Positions 49,688 through 56,822 of a stretch of DNA of 64,000 nucleotides are shown here, piece after piece. The stretch spans positions 1-64,000 of the IMG/VR virus record IMGVR_UViG_3300036851_000497; one strand, written 5' to 3'. This stretch comes from a virus. The translations under genes and the position numbers were made by a program. Position 1 is the stretch's first letter. Each line of letters begins with the position of its first letter. The notes beneath the pieces were generated by a model. That model did no database searches. It worked only from the letters and a program-made list of their open reading frames with translations, and was not told the DNA's origin.

Positions 49688-50030
49688 ACTCCACCAGCGT
49701 GGACTCAGACTGCTTAGGCTCCGCGCGCTCGCCGAGAATGAATTCAACATCAATGACGGCACCGGGTTCAAGCTCGTCGAAGTTGTCGATGATGTGCCTG
49801 TGCGCGACGCGCATGGTGCGATTTGGCCAACTGTAACGGTCGTAATTCAGCGGGCCGCCAGCGCCGTCCAATTTCGCCAGCAGCACATAGCTCGATTGTT
49901 TCTCTGGCGTGCCGCCATACCCTGCGCGCGCAAGCAGATAGCCATCGGCCTCGCATCCCGGTTCAAGCTTGATGGCAAGCGCGGGAATAAAAGTTGCCGC
50001 GTCGCGAATCTCAAAAGTTTTGGTGATCAT
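49680..50030 (-). CDS. conserved phage hypothetical protein
   Basis: A 116-residue protein with ITKTFEIRDAATFIPALAIKLEP at the start and AHRHIIDNFDELEPGAVIDVEFILGE later, a pattern known from early regions of proteobacterial phages. Overlaps the exonuclease start by 8 bases. Function unknown. Confidence 0.65.
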   Translation of the reverse strand: MITKTFEIRDAATFIPALAIKLEPGCEADGYLLARAGYGGTPEKQSSYVLLAKLDGAGGPLNYDRYSWPNRTMRVAHRHIIDNFDELEPGAVIDVEFILGERAEPKQSESTLVEYD

Positions 50031-50209
50031 TTGGTTTTCCTCTCTGATGTCGGATCAATCGTCTGCTGATGCGACCAATCCATGAATTCCATGAGTGTGG
50101 TCCCGCTCGGGAGTTTGCCGGTGTGGTAGATGAAATCAGCCAGCAATTCATCGAAAGCGCTATGCAACTCTTGGTGCCGCTTCTTGTGTTCTTCGTAAGT
50201 CATGCTCAT
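50027..50209 (-). CDS. small phage hypothetical protein
   Basis: A 60-residue helical protein starting MSMTYEEHKKRHQELHSAF, with LPSGTTLMEFMDWSHQQT. It matches a small family of phage proteins that begin near MTYEEH. A 17-residue upstream extension (start at 50260) is possible; neither start has a strong ribosome site. Confidence 0.55.
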   Translation of the reverse strand: MSMTYEEHKKRHQELHSAFDELLADFIYHTGKLPSGTTLMEFMDWSHQQTIDPTSERKTK

Positions 50210-50249
50210 GCGACATAGCGGGTTAAATCGCGCTCGCGGAGTAACTTTC

Positions 50250-51740
50250 TCATAAGACATCACGCAATTTTGATTGCTTGAAATCCTGCGGCATTCTGCT
50301 GAGATAGTCGCACAGCATCTTGGCAAATCGATCTATCGGCTGGAGTTCTGAGTATCTGGCTAGCCTGTGATTTGTCCATTGCAGATAAGAACACAACGCC
50401 GTGCAAACCATTGCCCATAGCGCAGAAACCTTAAGCGGCTTCGTGATAGCCTCTTTGACGTAGTTCAGATCAATATTGAGCTCAATAATAAAAGTGCCGG
50501 CTTCCTCTGTTACTCGATGCGCATCTTCTCCCAAGGATCTTGGAATTATCTTAAGCAGACGAGTAGGCTGATCATTTTCTTTTCTTTGTTTGTCACCATC
50601 GCGATCGCCTTCCTGTTTGCTGATTAGTTTGCCGCGTGGTTCCGGGGTTGGCTTGCCATATGTCTGATGAGGCGTTGTGATCGGTATGATGTCCATCCCG
50701 CCATACTTGCCACCTGCCCGTGTTGTTCTCATAACCTGAGAAAGACGCGCACCTATGTCATCAAGACATAATTCTAGCTCGAGCTCTTTCTCATAATCGG
50801 ATAACAATTCCAATAGGTCTTTACACTGTTCGTAGATGGCGTCGAGCAATTCATCCCTATACAGGGCAACAGCGGTCTTATTTGTCGAAAGACGAGTCTT
50901 CCATGTATCCGCTAAATCTACTCGGCCATAAAAACTTATCGGCAGCGCGCGGCGATCCTTCCAAGGATTGCGGTCGATCTCGATAACGCGGTGACCGAAA
51001 TTGATAAACAATGCATTGTGGCGACTCTCGTATTTTTCCTTGGCACCAATGAACACGCCATAGGCGGCTCCTTTGATCTCGCCGCTGAAAGATCGCTTAT
51101 GTGTCAATATAGGTTCTGGTGGTTCGTCGGTCTCTACCTCGTAAATGACTGGATACTTTCTTCGCGTATCCGTGATCTTGATGTGCCGCCCCTCACGCAG
51201 CGCAGGCGCAAATGTCATTCCGAGCAAGCGACACAACGCGTCCATATGGAGCCGAGACCTGCCCGCATGCACTTTCTTGATGGTGATAGTTGTGCCGCTG
51301 CGTCGAGTAGTGCGCTTCCCCGAGCCGGCATATTCGGATGGCCATTTTCTAGCCCGCGACCAGTTAACTGTGTGCTGATGCAGAAAGCCCTTTTTTATGG
51401 TCTCAACGCTTATTTCATAGCCGAGCCATAGTGACGCTGCTTTAGCGCCAACACCATAAAGACCTATGTCACTTTTAGAAAATTTGGATTCAGATTGCCC
51501 AAGTCTAAATAGCGCGTTGACATTTTGAAGGCCGCTGCCGTCATCCTCTATGGTGATTTCGTTGGGACCAATCGTGAATGAGATGACAGAAGCTGCCCCC
51601 GCATCGGCGGCAAAACTGTTATCCACGAATTCTGCCAATGCCGCGGACCAGCCGAGGTCTGCATTTACATAGGATCGGATGATATGTAGGTCAGGGATTA
51701 ACTGTCCCAATGTCTTCGAATGGTGTGTCTTGCGTTTCAT
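50250..51740 (-). CDS. GHKL-type ATPase
   Basis: A 496-residue protein with a Hsp90/MORC/MutL-like GHKL ATPase domain: N box EFVDN (37-41), G1 DDGSG (66-70) and G2 GLYGVGAK (93-100). The middle (150-300) resembles the second domain of MutL/Hsp90-type proteins, and a lysine/acidic linker (about 355-385) leads to a C-terminal helical block. It is coupled to a DUF3102-like partner by ATGA. Phage GHKL ATPases are uncommon; a role in DNA handling or in counter-defence is possible, not shown. Confidence 0.8.
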   Translation of the reverse strand: MKRKTHHSKTLGQLIPDLHIIRSYVNADLGWSAALAEFVDNSFAADAGAASVISFTIGPNEITIEDDGSGLQNVNALFRLGQSESKFSKSDIGLYGVGAKAASLWLGYEISVETIKKGFLHQHTVNWSRARKWPSEYAGSGKRTTRRSGTTITIKKVHAGRSRLHMDALCRLLGMTFAPALREGRHIKITDTRRKYPVIYEVETDEPPEPILTHKRSFSGEIKGAAYGVFIGAKEKYESRHNALFINFGHRVIEIDRNPWKDRRALPISFYGRVDLADTWKTRLSTNKTAVALYRDELLDAIYEQCKDLLELLSDYEKELELELCLDDIGARLSQVMRTTRAGGKYGGMDIIPITTPHQTYGKPTPEPRGKLISKQEGDRDGDKQRKENDQPTRLLKIIPRSLGEDAHRVTEEAGTFIIELNIDLNYVKEAITKPLKVSALWAMVCTALCSYLQWTNHRLARYSELQPIDRFAKMLCDYLSRMPQDFKQSKLRDVL

Positions 51741-52372
51741 CTGGATGACTCCTTTTGCCCTTTCTCCCATGCCTTGCGTAAATCATCGAAGTTGAGTCCC
51801 TTAGCGATAATCAAAGCCACTACCTCGCGCAATAGTTCGGACGGTTTGAGGCGCATGTAAATCGCATGCGCCCCAATTACCGCTTTCTTTGGTGAAACCA
51901 CTGGTTTCACCGGTGTCTTCTTTACCCGCAACCGCTTTACCTGCTCTCTGGTCATCAGCGGATGAATTTTTTCCTTTGCGGCGGCAAGTTCATCATTGCT
52001 CAATAGCGATAGCTCATACAGGGTTCCCCAGTGAGGTGGTAGTTCTTTTGGTGAGAATGCATTCTCACCAGTGCCATGTAGCGAGAAACGGTGATACACC
52101 TTGATGAGCCGATCTGCGGTATCACTCCCGAATGGGAATGCGTTATCGGCGACTTTGGTGCGACCAGTGGTCTCACCAAAGGCCGCAAGCCACTTGTGTT
52201 CATCCGATTGAAGCACGATCTTAAGGCCGTTCAAGCGCGAACCCATCTCGATCCATGCTTGCGCCGTCTGGTTTACGAGCCGCCAACATAAGTCGGCCGT
52301 TTTTTTGATGGTGATGTGCTCTGGCTCTGGTGCTGCGAATTGCACGACGACGCCTGCTGACTTCCGATTCAT
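51737..52372 (-). CDS. DUF3102-like protein
   Basis: A 211-residue protein starting MNRKSAGVVVQFAAPEPE, preceded by GGAGG. The AQAWIEMGSRLNGLKIVLQSDEHKWL and PFGSDTADRLIKVY segments fit the DUF3102 pattern of phage and plasmid proteins. The C-terminal part is basic. Coupled to the GHKL gene; the two are probably a functional pair. Confidence 0.65.
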   Translation of the reverse strand: MNRKSAGVVVQFAAPEPEHITIKKTADLCWRLVNQTAQAWIEMGSRLNGLKIVLQSDEHKWLAAFGETTGRTKVADNAFPFGSDTADRLIKVYHRFSLHGTGENAFSPKELPPHWGTLYELSLLSNDELAAAKEKIHPLMTREQVKRLRVKKTPVKPVVSPKKAVIGAHAIYMRLKPSELLREVVALIIAKGLNFDDLRKAWEKGQKESSR

Positions 52373-52436
52373 ACCGAACCTCCGTACCCTCGTTGTCCTT
52401 CTAACCCTTCGATCAAGTAGGAATTCCGGCTTGGTA

Positions 52437-52634
52437 TCATTCTCTGCGACTCGCATCTTCGAGATGATGCTGCCATGCTAGAAGTGCCTCATGAGGTATT
52501 GGTCTTTTGCGACCGAATTTGAAGGACCGAAGGCGACCAGAAGTGATTTCTTCGTAAAGCTTCGTTATGCCGACATTGGCCAGCTTGCTGGCCTGCGCGA
52601 CCGTGTGATTTAGGCGCATGGATTGATCACTCAT
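52437..52634 (-). CDS. excisionase-type helix-turn-helix protein
   Basis: A 65-residue protein whose HTVAQASKLANVGITKLYEEITSGRL and a following KFGRKRPIP wing are a MerR/excisionase-type winged helix. A longer frame upstream overlaps the next gene. It may regulate the leftward operon or assist excision. Confidence 0.75.
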   Translation of the reverse strand: MSDQSMRLNHTVAQASKLANVGITKLYEEITSGRLRSFKFGRKRPIPHEALLAWQHHLEDASRRE

Positions 52635-52639
52635 AGAAT

Positions 52640-52840
52640 TTAGGCAAGCACCGGCGCCACGCGAAAGAACAGAAGAAAAGCGAGCAATCCGACGATGCCT
52701 ATCGCGCCGATTAGCCAATCCCACCAATTGCGCTCTTGCTTCCAGGCGAGTCTGCGGAAGCGTTCTGGTTCGCCGCGCGGGAAAGTGTAGTGCTCCGCGT
52801 TTGCGTTCAGAATGTAGTAGCGGCCGATTTCGGGTTTCAT
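52640..52840 (-). CDS. single-pass membrane protein
   Basis: A 66-residue protein with a charged first half and one membrane helix (residues about 43-60, LIGAIGIVGLLAFLLFF). ATGA overlap with the upstream small gene. Function unknown. Confidence 0.6.
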   Translation of the reverse strand: MKPEIGRYYILNANAEHYTFPRGEPERFRRLAWKQERNWWDWLIGAIGIVGLLAFLLFFRVAPVLA

Positions 52841-53016
52841 TGAGTTTCCTTTATTTGATTTACGAAATTGGCATATTTATTCAGCGCTCCCAACACATCC
52901 GGCTCAAGAATGATTGTATTCGTTGGTCCGTAGCCGTTATCAGTGGTCAGCATGATGGCGTAACCATCAAATTCGGCGTAGACGCTATCACCGAGATATT
53001 GTTTGTTCACAAACAT
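52837..53016 (-). CDS. small conserved phage protein
   Basis: A 59-residue protein starting MFVNKQYLGDSVYAEFDGY with ILEPDVLGALNKY later, a pattern common in proteobacterial phages. Stop overlaps the next ATG. Function unknown. Confidence 0.6.
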   Translation of the reverse strand: MFVNKQYLGDSVYAEFDGYAIMLTTDNGYGPTNTIILEPDVLGALNKYANFVNQIKETQ

Positions 53017-53285
53017 GTCCTGCTCATCGAAGCCCGCTCAATCTGTTTGAGGTCGAGTTCGCGTACGAGCTCGCGCAGCATTTTGTTTTCCTCGGTCAAT
53101 TCTTCGAGCGAATCCACAATCGCCTGCGCTTCGTCGGCAGTGAAAAAGATTCCGTACTCTTGGCCTTCTACTCTGGCTTCCATGGCATCGGCTCTGCAGC
53201 CACCGAGAAACAGCAGCATTACGATAAGCAGCGCTACAGTTGCAGCGATCAGCTTCTCAAGCAGAGTATTTTCATGCGGGGTCAT
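53007..53285 (-). CDS. small membrane or lipoprotein
   Basis: A 92-residue protein from MTPHENTLLEK: a membrane segment (LIAATVALLIVMLLFLGG) ending in a possible lipobox LGGC, then an acidic coiled coil. An upstream start lies inside the previous gene. It could be a lipoprotein or a membrane-anchored coiled coil. Confidence 0.5.
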   Translation of the reverse strand: MTPHENTLLEKLIAATVALLIVMLLFLGGCRADAMEARVEGQEYGIFFTADEAQAIVDSLEELTEENKMLRELVRELDLKQIERASMSRTCL

Positions 53286-53496
53286 GAAGGCCATTTGCAT
53301 CGCACCGACCAATGCATACTTCAAAGCCGCCACGACCGCGACAGATGTCGCACCGCAGGTTATCCTCGGGGTCGAGACAGCAACACGTGTCCTCGCCGCA
53401 ATCGTGGCCGCTATAACCTTCGCCGCCGCAGTAATCGCATTCCTCGTAAATGACTGTGCAGCAGTGGCAGCGCTTGCAGAATTCGTGCGGGTTCAT
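53272..53496 (-). CDS. cysteine-rich (DnaJ-like zinc) protein
   Basis: A 74-residue protein with about fifteen cysteines arranged as CKRCHCC, CDYCGGEG, CCCLDPEDN and CDICRGRGG, like the C-x2-C-x-G-x-G repeats of DnaJ zinc domains. Likely binds two or more zinc ions. Overlaps its neighbours. Function unknown. Confidence 0.65.
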   Translation of the reverse strand: MNPHEFCKRCHCCTVIYEECDYCGGEGYSGHDCGEDTCCCLDPEDNLRCDICRGRGGFEVCIGRCDANGLHDPA

Positions 53497-53789
53497 TGCT
53501 CTTCCGCTAAAGCAGTTTCCAGAACCTTCATGACGGCGTCGTAGCCGTAGCGGTCGTTTAAACATGCCAAGCTATTTGCGTCTGGATAGAGTTGTTTCTG
53601 AATGGAGCGCAACTTTATGAAGTCTCTGGGGTTGCTTGCATATTTATCGAGAGCGCCATGTAAGCACCAGCAAACAGCATCCGGGCTATCGAAGCTCATG
53701 GAGTAGCCTGAGTTATCTCGCGCGAATTCTCCGGTTGTCCATTTACTCTTGTCCTGGAACAGCTCGTAGACTTGACGGATGGCGCTCAT
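53493..53789 (-). CDS. DUF6197-like protein
   Basis: A 98-residue protein with WTTGEFARDNSGYSMSFDSP and AVCWCLHGALDKY, the pattern of the DUF6197 family (conserved W-C-x-x-GA). A second protein of this type lies at 63015. ATGA overlaps on both sides. Function unknown. Confidence 0.65.
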   Translation of the reverse strand: MSAIRQVYELFQDKSKWTTGEFARDNSGYSMSFDSPDAVCWCLHGALDKYASNPRDFIKLRSIQKQLYPDANSLACLNDRYGYDAVMKVLETALAEEQ

Positions 53790-53944
53790 TGGGCTTCCAC
53801 TAGCGCGCGCAGGTCATCAATGGCCTCTTGCTCTGTCCTGCCCCATCCGTAATTCCCGCGCTCTTCTTCGCCGTCGTAGAAGGCGCACCAATCAAAGCGA
53901 CGGTCAGGAATCGGCGGGTAAACTAATCTTGTGATAATTTTCAC
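53786..53944 (-). CDS. small conserved phage protein
   Basis: A 52-residue protein from a GTG: MKIITRLVYPPIPDRRFDW, then GWGRTEQEAIDDL, a pattern known from many proteobacterial phages. Stop overlaps the next ATG. Function unknown. Confidence 0.6.
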   Translation of the reverse strand: MKIITRLVYPPIPDRRFDWCAFYDGEEERGNYGWGRTEQEAIDDLRALVEAQ

Positions 53945-53955
53945 GTCACAACTTC

Positions 53956-54027
53956 TCAAAGTGCGAACGCCATCGCGAGCGCGAAGGTGATAAGGGCTGC
54001 GCGGAGGGCGTTGCGTGCATCAATCAT
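53956..54027 (-). CDS. possible hydrophobic micro-peptide
   Basis: A 23-residue frame (MIDARNALRAALITFALAMA and three more residues) starting over the last bases of the upstream gene. It would be one membrane helix. Translation is not certain, but the overlap and hydrophobicity fit a small early phage peptide. Confidence 0.35.
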   Translation of the reverse strand: MIDARNALRAALITFALAMAFAL

Positions 54028-54370
54028 CGGGATCGCACTTCTCTTGATTTAGGCGTTGACGAATTGCGTAATCAAGCGCCTGAATTTGCCTTTCGCTTAA
54101 CCAAGTAACGATGGCGCCGCTATCGGATTCGCGTACGCATTCAATCTCGGCGAACGCTGGCTCATCCGGCTCAAGCTGCTGCCCACCAAGTTCCCACGAG
54201 CCTTTCAAGCTTTCGTGCCAGGTGTAGATGACTTCGATTTCGATCTGCGCCAATTGGCCGGCGCACATCGTTGTGATCTCGGTGTAGTATTTCGGCAGCC
54301 GTTCCAGGCGATTCCAGCGCAGTTGATTGGCGCGCGCGATTGCGGCATCCACCGCGGCTTCCTGGGACAT
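54020..54370 (-). CDS. hypothetical protein, first gene of leftward operon
   Basis: A 116-residue protein, start MSQEAAVDAAIARANQLRWN, chosen because a GGGGAG site and the promoter geometry fit it; an ATG ten codons earlier (54400) would leave almost no leader. The middle (QIEIEVIYTWHESLKGSWEL) is beta-rich. It is the first gene after the OL-like control region. No family recognised. Confidence 0.55.
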   Translation of the reverse strand: MSQEAAVDAAIARANQLRWNRLERLPKYYTEITTMCAGQLAQIEIEVIYTWHESLKGSWELGGQQLEPDEPAFAEIECVRESDSGAIVTWLSERQIQALDYAIRQRLNQEKCDPDD

Positions 54371-54409
54371 ACTCTGGATTCTCCCCAATCGTTGTGACAT
54401 GATTTGGGA

Positions 54410-54451
54410 AGAGTAGCAAAATGCTATTATCTAGTCAATAGCGTTCTGCTA
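54410..54451 (-). promoter_or_regulatory. OL-like operators and leftward promoter
   Basis: Two 13-bp palindromes TAGCAAAATGCTA (54414-54426) and TAGCGTTCTGCTA (54439-54451), centre to centre 25 bp apart. On the minus strand a promoter TTGACT (54438-54433) and TACTCT (54415-54410), 17-base spacer, overlaps them, so a repressor bound here would block leftward transcription. The same motif occurs at the OR-like site. Confidence 0.7.
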
Positions 54452-54457
54452 CTTTCA

Positions 54458-54481
54458 ATAAAAAAACCCGCCGAAGCGGGT
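54458..54481 (-). terminator. Rho-independent terminator (leftward)
   Basis: On the minus strand stem ACCCGC / GCGGGT with a TTCG loop, followed by a run of seven T. It ends the lipoprotein transcript just before the operator region. Confidence 0.8.
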
Positions 54482-54515
54482 CTAAAAAATGGAATTTTAC
54501 TAAATGGCTAGTCAA

Positions 54516-54899
54516 TCATCGACCGTGAACCGCGATGACTTTACCGTTCTGTGTATAAGCAAAACCGTACTGGGTGACGTTGTAACCAGGATAACGGTAT
54601 ACCCATTGCTTCGTCGCTCCGTAATTGGTGATGATTTTGTTGACTCGATCTGGGATGCCCCACGAGCATGCCAGGGCAGCTTCGCTCATGCCGACGAAGA
54701 CAGTCTGTTCGTTGATCGCTTGCCATTCGCGGTCAGTGATGGCGTTGCGCCGAATCAGTTCGGCCTTGATCTCGGGGCTCGTTAAGAACGCATTGCTGTA
54801 GCGTTCGCATAAGTCAACGGAATCCGCAGTGGAGATTCGTTCTGGACTCAAGGCGCACGAGGCGATCAAGAGTGTGGACAATAGAATGGTGCTTTTCAT
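54516..54899 (-). CDS. lipoprotein in immunity region
   Basis: A 127-residue protein with signal and lipobox IASC (cysteine near residue 15). The C-terminal part (GIPDRVNKIITNYGATKQW, then YVYRYPGY... and NGKVIAVHG) resembles a small SmpA/OmlA-like fold. It is transcribed leftward from between repressor and OL, with its own terminator, so it may be made in the lysogen. A surface lipoprotein there is a candidate superinfection-exclusion or conversion factor (inference). Confidence 0.65.
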   Translation of the reverse strand: MKSTILLSTLLIASCALSPERISTADSVDLCERYSNAFLTSPEIKAELIRRNAITDREWQAINEQTVFVGMSEAALACSWGIPDRVNKIITNYGATKQWVYRYPGYNVTQYGFAYTQNGKVIAVHGR

Positions 54900-54921
54900 T
54901 GATGCTTCTTGCTTGCTTTTC

Positions 54922-55107
54922 TCATCTTTCTCTCCTATTCGATCCTTGCTCCAGATATTGCAGCGCCAGCTCCAGATGCCCAGGCAGACTATATCGCCCG
55001 CCTTCCCAGGCTTGATAGGTGCGCAGATTAACGCGCAAGCGCTCGGCCATCTCTGACTGCGATAGCTTGAGCGCGGCACGGCGGGATTTAAGTTCGGCGG
55101 CGGTCAC
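54922..55107 (-). CDS. XRE-type helix-turn-helix protein
   Basis: A 61-residue protein, GTG start: LKSRRAALKLSQSEMAERL and RTYQAWEGGR give a clear XRE/Cro-like helix-turn-helix. A second regulator in the immunity region. GTGA overlap with the upstream frame. Confidence 0.75.
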   Translation of the reverse strand: MTAAELKSRRAALKLSQSEMAERLRVNLRTYQAWEGGRYSLPGHLELALQYLEQGSNRRER

Positions 55108-55285
55108 ATTGATTTGTAAAACGTGAGATCGTCAAGGACGGCGTGAATTGCGGATGCCTCGTCGTCTTCGTTTTCGTCCCAGTTCCAGTTGTCGCGCGCT
55201 GTTTCAATGCAGCCGATGACATGAGGGGCTTTTCGGCATCACTCGAAGGAGTTACCCCATTTCCCGTGAAAATGATGGTTTGCAA
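55104..55285 (-). pseudogene. frameshifted small gene
   Basis: Two open frames join only by a shift of minus one near 55218-55235: an N-terminal piece (TTG start, FTGNGVTPSSDAEKPL) and a C-terminal piece (IGCIETARDNWNWDENEDDE, ending FYKSM). The second has no start of its own and its stop overlaps the next gene (GTGA). This looks like one small gene broken by an indel or read by frameshifting. Confidence 0.4.
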
Positions 55286-55288
55286 GTA

Positions 55289-55492
55289 TTAGGCGACGAC
55301 TAAATCAAAAGTGGCGCGTTCTTCGTCGGTCAACCGGCGGTCAATCTTGATAAGACCGTAACGGGTTTTTCCTCGCGGGAGGTCATTACGGATATGCGCG
55401 ATGTCCCAAGGTGCTTCCACGAATTCCCAAGTGATCCCACGGGGAAGCGTGAACACAGAAGCGGGGCGGAGTGTTGGGCGGTATATGAACAT
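55289..55492 (-). CDS. small conserved phage protein
   Basis: A 67-residue protein starting MFIYRPTLRPASVFTLPRG, then LPRGKTRYGLIKIDRRLTDEE; a pattern known in phages. AAGGAAAC precedes the ATG. Function unknown. Confidence 0.6.
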   Translation of the reverse strand: MFIYRPTLRPASVFTLPRGITWEFVEAPWDIAHIRNDLPRGKTRYGLIKIDRRLTDEERATFDLVVA

Positions 55493-55582
55493 TTCGTTTC
55501 CTTGTTTGGTTGAGTTCATAGCCTTATGATACGCGATTCGCGTAGGATGTCAAGTGTTTCTTTGCCTTTACTCAAAGCATGT

Positions 55583-55909
55583 TTATCGCATTTCAGGTCC
55601 GGTTGGTTTTTTCTTCCTTTTTGCGCGCGCTTCTTTAAGGGCACTCTCTTTGCTTTGACGATATTGCAGCAATAAAGCTAATTCGTCCTGAGGCAACGAG
55701 GTTTCGTCGGCCCTATCCATCCATCCACGTTGCTGCCCTATTTTTAACTCAATTTTCCTCGCTACCCTATTACCCATATTGCGGGTGCCGTTTTTAATCT
55801 GACTCAGATAGGAAGCGGCAACGCCGGTTTTATCTTCAAGCGCCTCAAATGTTTTGTATTCCGCTCGGAGTGCGAGCAATTTCCGACGCCGGATTTCCTG
55901 AATCTCCAT
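55583..55909 (-). CDS. CI-like phage repressor
   Basis: A 108-residue protein with a helix-turn-helix (FEALEDKTGVAASYLSQIKN, GTRNMGNRVARKIE) and a short C-terminal helical tail with a basic end. It is small for a lambda-type repressor and has no S24-type cleavage domain. It sits opposite a Cro-like gene, next to the palindromic operators, so it is the likely immunity repressor. The start has no good ribosome site; the mRNA may be near leaderless. Confidence 0.8.
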   Translation of the reverse strand: MEIQEIRRRKLLALRAEYKTFEALEDKTGVAASYLSQIKNGTRNMGNRVARKIELKIGQQRGWMDRADETSLPQDELALLLQYRQSKESALKEARAKRKKKPTGPEMR

Positions 55910-55921
55910 GAGCGCATTACA

Positions 55922-55987
55922 TAGCAGTTTGCTATGCGTAGGAATACGCAAAGTGCTATTGCTATCGTAATAGCGTTTTGCTACTAT
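55922..55987 (+). promoter_or_regulatory. OR-like operators and rightward promoter
   Basis: Operator palindromes TAGCAGTTTGCTA (55922-55934) and TAGCGTTTTGCTA (55971-55983). The rightward promoter has TTGCTA (55959-55964), 17 bases, TACTAT (55982-55987), and its -10 overlaps the second operator exactly as in the leftward region. The centre-to-centre distance (49 bp) would allow looping or cooperative binding. Confidence 0.7.
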
Positions 55988-56009
55988 CCGAGTCGCTAGT
56001 ATATCGTCC

Positions 56010-56216
56010 ATGGATGCAAAAACATTTTTAGAGACCTTCGGGAAGGAAGAAGCGGCCCGCGTCGCTGAACGAGCGGGGACAAATTATGCGTATTTCAGCC
56101 AAATCGCATACGGTCATCGTCGTCCCTCTGTCGATTTGGCTCACGAACTCGTTATCGCTTCTAACAAGCGAATGAGCTTTGAGCTTTTGTTGCAACCAAA
56201 AGTGCGTAGTGCATAA
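56010..56216 (+). CDS. Cro-like helix-turn-helix protein
   Basis: A 68-residue protein with a helix-turn-helix (VAERAGTNYAYFSQIAYGHRR, then DLAHELVIAS), of the YdaS/Cro type. First gene of the rightward operon, about 16 bases after the promoter start. It would oppose the repressor and push the lytic path. Confidence 0.8.
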   Translation: MDAKTFLETFGKEEAARVAERAGTNYAYFSQIAYGHRRPSVDLAHELVIASNKRMSFELLLQPKVRSA

Positions 56217-56312
56217 AAATCGCGCATTGATGTTTTTAAGTCATATGCAGAAGGCATTTCCGTGGCGCATTTTGTTCCATGGTACGACGATAACCGGTGA
56301 TTCTGGAACCTA

Positions 56313-56366
56313 GCAAGCCCCAAGCTTGCACACTTTTTAGGCAGCAAGGTGCTCAAATTGTGAGCA
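56313..56366 (+). promoter_or_regulatory. Cro-CII intergenic hairpin and palindrome
   Basis: A hairpin GCAAGC-CCCAA-GCTTGC (56313-56329) followed by TTTTT, a weak terminator like lambda tR1, and a perfect palindrome TGCTCA-AATTG-TGAGCA (56350-56366) just before the CII-like start. The palindrome could be an operator. Confidence 0.4.
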
Positions 56367-56378
56367 ATTGGTGAATAT

Positions 56379-56726
56379 ATGCCAAGCGAATTGGGATTAT
56401 TGATTCAGCGCCAGATCGCAATTGTTGGTCATCAGGCGATCACTGACGCGCTCGGCAAAGATCGGTCCACAGTCACAAAAATGGTATCCGGTGACATCCC
56501 ATTCCGTCTCAGCAATCCTGAGTGTATCGAAACATTTCTCCGTGCCTGCATGTTAAGCGTAGTCGTGGATGAGCCGGATGGGTACCGCAGGATCAATGAT
56601 CGTGAATATCAAGCGCTTGTTACGTTCGCCGATAAGGGTTTTCAAGGTCTTTTGAGATCCGAACGTCCTGATGCAGCGCCGCGCGAGGACACAACGTCTG
56701 GCGAGAGTTTTAAGGTGGTGAAGTGA
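56379..56726 (+). CDS. CII-like regulator
   Basis: A 115-residue protein with a HTH of the phage CII type (QAITDALGKDRSTVTKMVSGD), a 40-residue middle and a charged tail. In lambda CII this protein activates repressor and integrase synthesis. Position after Cro fits. Confidence 0.75.
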   Translation: MPSELGLLIQRQIAIVGHQAITDALGKDRSTVTKMVSGDIPFRLSNPECIETFLRACMLSVVVDEPDGYRRINDREYQALVTFADKGFQGLLRSERPDAAPREDTTSGESFKVVK

Positions 56727-56734
56727 AAACAATT

Positions 56735-56809
56735 AGCGGGGTAGTTCAATTGGCAGAACGTCGGGCTCATAACTCGAAGGTCGCAAGTTCAAATCTTGCC
56801 CCGCAACCA
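56735..56809 (+). tRNA. tRNA-Met (CAT anticodon)
   Basis: A clear cloverleaf: D arm GTTC/GAAC, anticodon arm TCGGG-CTCATAA-CTCGA (CAT at 56768-56770), T arm GCAAG-TTCAAAT-CTTGC and encoded CCA. The acceptor stem is one base short on the 3' side and position 1 (A) faces A, a mismatch that recalls initiator tRNAs. The arm pairs otherwise match, so it is probably functional or only slightly decayed. Confidence 0.85.
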
Positions 56810-56822
56810 AAGAAAGTGGCTT

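Noticed and set aside
56141-56356. A 71-residue leftward gene between Cro-like and CII-like genes
   Set aside because: No recognisable pattern, no ribosome site, and it overlaps the Cro-like end and the intergenic hairpin.
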